Source: CAZBRS01 sp964494475
Lineage (GTDB): Bacteria; Myxococcota_A; UBA9042; CAZBRS01
Assembly: GCA_964494475.1 (NCBI GenBank)
Contig: CAZBRS010000083.1
Span: 1-18,115, forward strand
Length of the DNA: 18,115 nt
Direction: 5' to 3'
In this document: one piece after another, positions 14,104 to 18,115 of the stretch
Numbering within the stretch: position 1 is the first letter of the stretch
Layout of the letters: each line of letters begins with the position of its first letter
The notes under the pieces: generated by a model
Database searches by the model: none
What the model was told of the DNA's origin: nothing
The model's input: only the letters and a program-made list of their open reading frames with translations
Translations under genes and position numbers: made by a program

Positions 14104-15222
14104 CTACGACAGCCGGCGGGACAACCGGGCGAACTCGGGATCGAAAGGAAACTCCACCGCCACCCGCGCCGCGAAGGCCCGGCGCTGCTCCTTCGGCAGG
14201 GCCCGGCGCTTGAGCACGCGGTAGACCGCGGCCGCCCAGGCCGTGCGCGTGGGCTCGCGGTCGGGGATGTGGGCGGGCGCGGCCAGCAGGTCGCACGCCG
14301 GCCCCTCGAGCCCCTTGTCGAGCAGGAGGCGGGCCACGCCCAGGGCCTCGCCCGGATCGCGGTAGCGCCCTTCGAGCAGGCGACCGCCCACGTCTTCGAG
14401 CAGCGCCACCATCGAGAGCACGTCCTTGAGGTTGTGCTCGAGCACGGCGAGCACGCCGTCGAGCACGCCGCGGTGCAGGAAGTCGAAGTAGATGGCCGGG
14501 ATGAGCGAGCCCGCCACGTCGTCGTGGCGCTCGAGGCCGAGGACGCCGCGCTCGACGTGCTGCAAGGTGACGCGCTCGAGGCGATGCCTCCAGAGGCGAC
14601 GCGCCAGGTGCAGCAGGTCGAGGTGGGGCAGCAGGCGCGGATCGAGCTCTTCGTGGCGCGCCGGGTAGTGAAGCAGCAGGCGCGAGCGCAGGATGTGCAG
14701 GTCGAAGCTCTTGCCGTTGAACGTGACCAGGTAGGGGTGGCGCCGCAGGAATCCGAGCAACACGCGGAACGCCAGGGGCTCGTCGGCGGGCTCGGGGATG
14801 AAGAGGCGCGTGCTGACGACCGCGGTGGGCGTGACCGTCGCGAGGCCGATCACGAAGGCGAAAGTGCCCACGCCGTGCGAGAGGCCGGTGGTCTCGGTGT
14901 CGAGGAAGAGCAGTCGGTCGCTGGCGACCGCCAGGAACTCGCGGGCGCCGGTGTAGCGCGCCAGCACATCGGGCACGGCGCGGCCGCCCGCGGCGAACAG
15001 CTCGTCGAGGCGGGCCGGGTCGTGGCGCCGCCGCTGCACCAGCAGGCGCTGGTTCCCGAGCCGGACGAGCCGGGCACCGGCCGCGCGGGCCAGGTTTTCG
15101 AGGTCGCGCTCGCGGCGGCGGCGCTCGGTGGTTTCGAGGCGCGCGAGATCGAGCGGGGGCAGGTCGGGCTCGGCGTCGTCGCGGGCCAGGGAGCGGGTCT
15201 CCAACAGCGCTAAGAGATCCAA
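14104..15222 (-). CDS. mrfB: MrfB-like DEDD-family 3'-5' DNA exonuclease (YprB family)
   Basis: 372 residues from TTG 15222 (GAGGG three bases upstream). TTG at 15246 lies in the repeat and has no ribosome site. The domain is a ribonuclease H-like DEDD exonuclease. ExoI is FLDTETTG (Asp108, Glu110). ExoII is YLVTFNGKSFDLHILRSR (Asp174). ExoIII is HNLKDVLSM with His263 and Asp267, the His being of the DEDDh/y class position. Family knowledge: Bacillus subtilis MrfB (YprB) with helicase MrfA (YprA) repairs mitomycin C damage independently of UvrABC. Here the helicase gene lies immediately upstream on the same strand, 25 bp away, as in Bacillus. After residue 275 a helical C-terminal part follows (LARLLLDKGLEGPACDLLA), resembling the helix-rich tail of family members. 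Confidence 0.85.
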   Translation of the reverse strand: MDLLALLETRSLARDDAEPDLPPLDLARLETTERRRRERDLENLARAAGARLVRLGNQRLLVQRRRHDPARLDELFAAGGRAVPDVLARYTGAREFLAVASDRLLFLDTETTGLSHGVGTFAFVIGLATVTPTAVVSTRLFIPEPADEPLAFRVLLGFLRRHPYLVTFNGKSFDLHILRSRLLLHYPARHEELDPRLLPHLDLLHLARRLWRHRLERVTLQHVERGVLGLERHDDVAGSLIPAIYFDFLHRGVLDGVLAVLEHNLKDVLSMVALLEDVGGRLLEGRYRDPGEALGVARLLLDKGLEGPACDLLAAPAHIPDREPTRTAWAAAVYRVLKRRALPKEQRRAFAARVAVEFPFDPEFARLSRRLS

Positions 15223-15236
15223 ACGACCCTCGGTGT

Positions 15237-15260
15237 GTAGGGGCAATTCACGAATTGCCC
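15237..15260. repeat. GTAGGG palindromic repeat at the mrfA-mrfB junction
   Basis: GTAGGGGCAATTCA (15237-15250) followed by CGAATTGCCC. The stem is GGGCAATTC/GAATTGCCC, nine perfect pairs with an AC loop. The left end GTAGGG and 14-base half-length match the compound repeat at 7205-7254, whose inner sequence is different. The right end lacks CTAC and is continued by the mrfA coding sequence. The mrfA stop codon (TGA, 15250-15248) lies in its middle, adding Gly-Asn-Ser to the end of MrfA. As a hairpin between two operon genes it may trim or stabilise the mRNA. Confidence 0.75.
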
Positions 15261-17566
15261 AGCGCCCGCAGCAACGCCACCGCGTTGCCCTTCAACCCCG
15301 CGTAGTACAGCTGGAACGGCCCGATGCACGAGGGGCAGCCGTGCTCGCAGGCGCAGGCCTCGAGGAGCGAGAGGGCGCGCGCGACCAGCTCGGCGTGGCG
15401 CTCGAAGAGCTCGTCGCCCAGCCCGATGCCCCCCGGGTAGACGTCGTACAGGTAGACCGTGGGCTCGAAGTCGGGGGGCAGCTCGGGGTTCTTGCCCGAG
15501 AGCCGCACGAAGGTCTCGCCGCTCGGATCGCCCACCGCCCGGCCGAGGTCGCGCACGTCGCACATGAGCAGCACCGCGGCCAGGTGCAGCAGGGCGTGCG
15601 AGGCGCCGAGCACCGCGTCGACCACCTCGGCGGGCCCGAGCTTCAGGCCGTCTTGCAGCGCCCGCGGCACCGTGAACCAGCAGGCCATGGTGTGCACGTT
15701 GCGCTCGGGCAGCACGACCTCGCCGTAGCCCAGGTTCTCGTTGGTGTAGAGCTTGATCTTCTTGAAGCCGATGACCTTGCGCGTGACCTTGACGTCGCCC
15801 TTCGAGAGGGTGACGGGGCCGGCCTCGCGGCGCTCGTCCTCGGCCAGCACCTTGACCTCGCTGTACTCCATGGCGTCGGTGTAGTAGTCGACCTCGACGG
15901 GCTCGACGTAGGCGCGGTGGCCCTCGAAGTCGAGCTGCTTCACCTGGAACGGCTGGCCGTCGACCGTGTAGATGGCGTTCTCGTGCAGTTGGCTGAAGGC
16001 GCCCTCGTAGTCGACCTCGGCGATGACCTTGTTGTCGTGCTTGCGGTCGAGGACCGTGAAGTTCTCGCCGGGGATGGCGCGGAGCCCCACCTGGTTGGCC
16101 GGGAAGGCGCGGTCGGACCAGTAGAACACGCCGTCGCGCGGGTTCACCACGCGGTGCCGGGCCAGGTAGTCGAGCACGCCCGTGGTGTTCTTGGCCCCGA
16201 AGCGACCGAGGGGCTCGTCACGCTGGAACGGAAGCTCGAAGGCGGCGCACTTCACGTGCTCGGCGGCGATGAACACGTTGTCGGGGTTGGTGCGGGCGCG
16301 CTCGGGGGCGCGGTCGATGATGAGCTCGGGGTGCTCCATCAGGTACTGGTCGATGGGCGACGAGCGCCCGATGTAGACGGTGAGCGAGTCGCGCTTCGAG
16401 CGCCCCGCGCGCCCCGACTGCTGCAGGAAGCTGGCCACCGAGCCGGGGTAGCCCACCACGAAGGCCACGTCGAGGTGGCCGATGTCGATGCCGAGCTCGA
16501 GCGCGTTGGTGGCCACGACGCCGAGCACCTTGCCGGTGCGCAGCCCCTGCTCGATGGCGCGACGCTTCGAGGGCAGGTAGCCCCCGCGGTAGCCCTGCAC
16601 GAGCTCGGGATCGAGGTGCTGCTTCGCGAGCTCGGCGCGCAGGTAGCGCAGCAGCACCTCGACGTTCAGCCGGCTCGACGTGAACACGATGCTGGGCAGG
16701 CCGTTGGCGATGGGCGTGGACACGAGGCGCACGGTCTCGAGCAGGTACGAGCGGCGCAGGTTCAGCGCCACGTTGACCACGGGCGGGTTGTAGAAGACCA
16801 CGTGCCGCTGGCCCGAGGGCGCGCCGCTGCGGTCGAAGAGGGTGACGGGCTCCTCGATGAGGCGCTCGGCGTGCTCGGCGGGGTTCGCGATGGTGGCCGA
16901 GCAGAGGATCCAGCGCGGGTTGGCCCCGTAGTGGGCGCACACCCGCTTGAGGCGCCGGATGACGTTCGTGAAGTGGCTGCCGAACACGCCGCGGTAGGTG
17001 TGGATCTCGTCGACGACCACGACCTGCAGGTTCGAGAAGAAGCGCGCCCACTTGGTGTGGTGGGGCAGCACCCCCGCGTGCAGCATGTCGGGGTTCGAGA
17101 TGACCACGTTGCCGTGCTCGCGGATGGCCGTGCGCGCGTCCTGGGGAGTGTCGCCGTCGAAGGTGTGGGTCTTGGCGGGCAGCCCGGCGGCCTCGGACAA
17201 CTCCTTGAGCTCGGCGTACTGGTCGGCGGCCAGGGCCTTGGTGGGGAAGAGATAGAGCGCGCGGGCGTGCGGGTCTTCGACCAGGCGCTGCAGCACCGGC
17301 AGGTTGTAGACGAGCGTCTTACCCGAAGCCGTGGGTGTGGCGAGCAGCACGTTCTCGCCCGCGCGGAAGGCGTCGACGGCCGCTGCCTGGTGCGTGTAGA
17401 GCTGGGCGACGCCGCGCGCCGTGAGGGCGGCCGCCAGGCGCGGGTCGAGCCAGGACGGGAAGGGGGCGAACGCGGCCGGGCGCGCCGGGAGGTCGAAGGT
17501 GTGGCGCAGGTTCTCGCGCAGGGACTCGTCCTCGCGCCAGAAGCCGAGCAGGTCCGAGACGTCCAT
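15248..17566 (-). CDS. mrfA: MrfA-like DEAD/DEAH superfamily 2 DNA helicase (YprA family)
   Basis: 772 residues from ATG 17566. Motifs: LYTHQ (Q-motif-like, near residue 56), Walker A ATPTASGKT (76-84), DEIH (186-189), SAT (223-225), TNALELGIDIG (353-363, motif V) and QQSGRAGR (382-389, motif VI). The C-terminal zinc-binding region has CACEHGCPSC with Cys738, 740, 744 and 747, as in MrfA. The function in Bacillus is 3'-5' DNA unwinding for mitomycin C damage repair with MrfB. An in-frame ATG at 17581 would add five residues, but it lies at the predicted transcript start and has no ribosome site, whereas CAGGTG lies six bases before 17566. An N-terminal extension to 17821 is excluded by the promoter and divergent gene. 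The last three residues come from the palindromic repeat. Confidence 0.9.
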   Translation of the reverse strand: MDVSDLLGFWREDESLRENLRHTFDLPARPAAFAPFPSWLDPRLAAALTARGVAQLYTHQAAAVDAFRAGENVLLATPTASGKTLVYNLPVLQRLVEDPHARALYLFPTKALAADQYAELKELSEAAGLPAKTHTFDGDTPQDARTAIREHGNVVISNPDMLHAGVLPHHTKWARFFSNLQVVVVDEIHTYRGVFGSHFTNVIRRLKRVCAHYGANPRWILCSATIANPAEHAERLIEEPVTLFDRSGAPSGQRHVVFYNPPVVNVALNLRRSYLLETVRLVSTPIANGLPSIVFTSSRLNVEVLLRYLRAELAKQHLDPELVQGYRGGYLPSKRRAIEQGLRTGKVLGVVATNALELGIDIGHLDVAFVVGYPGSVASFLQQSGRAGRSKRDSLTVYIGRSSPIDQYLMEHPELIIDRAPERARTNPDNVFIAAEHVKCAAFELPFQRDEPLGRFGAKNTTGVLDYLARHRVVNPRDGVFYWSDRAFPANQVGLRAIPGENFTVLDRKHDNKVIAEVDYEGAFSQLHENAIYTVDGQPFQVKQLDFEGHRAYVEPVEVDYYTDAMEYSEVKVLAEDERREAGPVTLSKGDVKVTRKVIGFKKIKLYTNENLGYGEVVLPERNVHTMACWFTVPRALQDGLKLGPAEVVDAVLGASHALLHLAAVLLMCDVRDLGRAVGDPSGETFVRLSGKNPELPPDFEPTVYLYDVYPGGIGLGDELFERHAELVARALSLLEACACEHGCPSCIGPFQLYYAGLKGNAVALLRALGNS

Positions 17567-17571
17567 GGAAC

Positions 17572-17591
17572 ACCTGAACATCTTTTCAGGT
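17572..17591. promoter_or_regulatory. LexA-like operator over the mrfA transcription start
   Basis: ACCTGAACATCTTTTCAGGT on the plus strand is an inverted repeat with perfect 7-bp arms (ACCTGAA/TTCAGGT) and a 6-bp spacer. Read on the minus strand, CTGAAAAGATGTTCAGG agrees with CTRHAMRYBYGTTCAGS, the Myxococcus xanthus LexA consensus as I recall it, at 15 of 17 positions. The two mismatches are in the central spacer. It touches the -10 box of the mrfA promoter and covers the predicted start point near 17585, the usual place for a repressor. Confidence 0.6.
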
Positions 17592-17620
17592 AATCTAGCG
17601 GGTGGCCGCGATGCGGTCAA
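17592..17620 (-). promoter_or_regulatory. Strong sigma-70 promoter of mrfA
   Basis: On the minus strand TTGACC (17620-17615) is 17 bp before TAGATT (17597-17592). Both hexamers are close to consensus, and the start point should be near 17585. The mRNA leader would be only about 19 nt, ending at ATG 17566. Confidence 0.75.
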
Positions 17621-17621
17621 G

Positions 17622-17649
17622 TTGAAGTCTCGACGGGCTTCGGTACACT
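17622..17649 (+). promoter_or_regulatory. Divergent promoter of the right-end lipoprotein gene
   Basis: TTGAAG (17622-17627), 16-bp spacer, TACACT (17644-17649), start point near 17656. Its -35 is 1 bp from the -35 of the mrfA promoter, so the two promoters stand back to back and polymerases may compete. Confidence 0.55.
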
Positions 17650-17681
17650 CGTGGCGATCCGGAACGAGGAGAGGAGGACGA

Positions 17682-18065
17682 ATGAAGAGCTTGAGGGGCC
17701 TGCTGGTGGCGCTGGTGGTGGCAAGCTGTGGCGCCGATCCGGCGGCCGAATCGGCCTTCCCCGGTGAACTGGGGGCGCCGTGCACCACGCGCGAAGACTG
17801 CGACGAGGGCCTGCTCTGCACCCTCGAGTACGACGCGGACGCCGACTACTCGGACTGCTTCATGCCGTGCACGGGCGAAGGCGGCACCTGCCCGGCGGGC
17901 TCGTTCTGCGCGCTGAGGGCTTCCGCCGAGGACCCCTACCCGTGGGTCTGCCGGCGCGAATGCAACGAGGACGCCGGGTGCTTCGAGCTTCACCCCGACG
18001 CGACGGCGTGCAAGGAGTTCACGGGGAACCCCGCGGGCAAGAAGAGCTGCGGGATCAAGGGGTAA
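17682..18065 (+). CDS. Small cysteine-rich lipoprotein
   Basis: 127 residues, family not recognised by name. The signal MKSLRGLLVALVVASC ends in a lipobox with Cys16. The mature protein has 12 further Cys in spaced pairs (CTTREDC, CTLEY, CFMPC, TCPAGSFC, VCRREC, AGCFE, ACKEF, SCGIKG), which suggests a disulfide-rich fold in the periplasm or outside. Small disulfide-rich lipoproteins with CxxxxDCxxGLxC motifs are frequent in Myxococcota and mostly uncharacterised. The ribosome site GAGGAGG lies four bases before ATG. The gene is divergent from mrfA across the shared promoter region. The last 50 bp of the window (18066-18115) show nothing I can name. Confidence 0.75.
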   Translation: MKSLRGLLVALVVASCGADPAAESAFPGELGAPCTTREDCDEGLLCTLEYDADADYSDCFMPCTGEGGTCPAGSFCALRASAEDPYPWVCRRECNEDAGCFELHPDATACKEFTGNPAGKKSCGIKG

Positions 18066-18115
18066 AGCTCTACGGGCCAGCGTGCACCGCACGACCGGCA
18101 GGGCCTCGAGCGCCT

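Noticed and set aside
14729..14745. GTAGGGGTGGCG as a further copy of the palindromic repeat
   Set aside because: It has no matching inverted half and lies in conserved mrfB coding sequence (the ExoII region).
12856..15213. 785-codon plus-strand open frame opposite the amidohydrolase and mrfB
   Set aside because: It crosses two well-supported minus-strand genes and shows no domain.
15128..17593. 821-codon plus-strand open frame opposite mrfA
   Set aside because: The minus-strand frame has all helicase motifs. The plus frame is low-complexity (VLG, VEL, HEE runs) with no motif.

Overview
This is a GC-rich chromosomal window, probably from Myxococcota or a neighbouring lineage of the former Deltaproteobacteria. 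The signs are MopE-type CDGxDDDCDG metal-binding motifs, small cysteine-rich lipoproteins, a membrane-anchored PEGA-like protein, a short EF-Ts, and a LexA-type operator resembling the Myxococcus form. A run of exactly 100 N inside one gene marks a scaffold gap, so this is a draft or metagenome assembly. I see no prophage, CRISPR array or transposase.

Region 1 (1-3265, minus strand) holds the start of a type II secretion operon: gspC and a partial exported protein that is probably GspD. Upstream of it is an unusual methyltransferase with two PqqD-like modules fused to a MidA-like catalytic domain.

Region 2 (3266-7208, plus strand) is a tight cluster of a small lipoprotein, the house-cleaning nucleotide pyrophosphatase rdgB, and a glycoside hydrolase family 2-like lipoprotein that contains the assembly gap. 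It ends in a GTAGGG palindromic repeat, which also closes the convergent minus-strand pair (7251-9270) of a MopE-like lipoprotein and a membrane-anchored PEGA-like protein.

Region 3 (9342-12718, plus strand) is the translation core: tRNA-Arg(CCU), then rpsB-tsf-pyrH-frr behind a good sigma-70 promoter and a structured leader. An unrecognised 82-residue protein closes the operon, where uppS/cdsA/dxr often follow in other bacteria.

Region 4 (12793-17581, minus strand) is the most interesting part. An MrfA-like DEAD-box helicase (YprA family, C-terminal Cys4 cluster) is followed by an MrfB-like DEDD exonuclease (YprB family) and a Tat-exported amidohydrolase lipoprotein. The helicase promoter is close to ideal (TTGACC-17-TAGATT). 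A 20-bp palindrome sits across its predicted start point and matches the Myxococcus LexA consensus, as I recall it, at 15 of 17 positions. The sequence thus suggests a damage-inducible mrfAB operon. A divergent promoter beside it drives a cysteine-rich lipoprotein gene at the right end.

Two copies of a palindromic repeat family (GTAGGG ends, variable core) sit exactly at gene ends, and their bases supply the stop codons of three genes.
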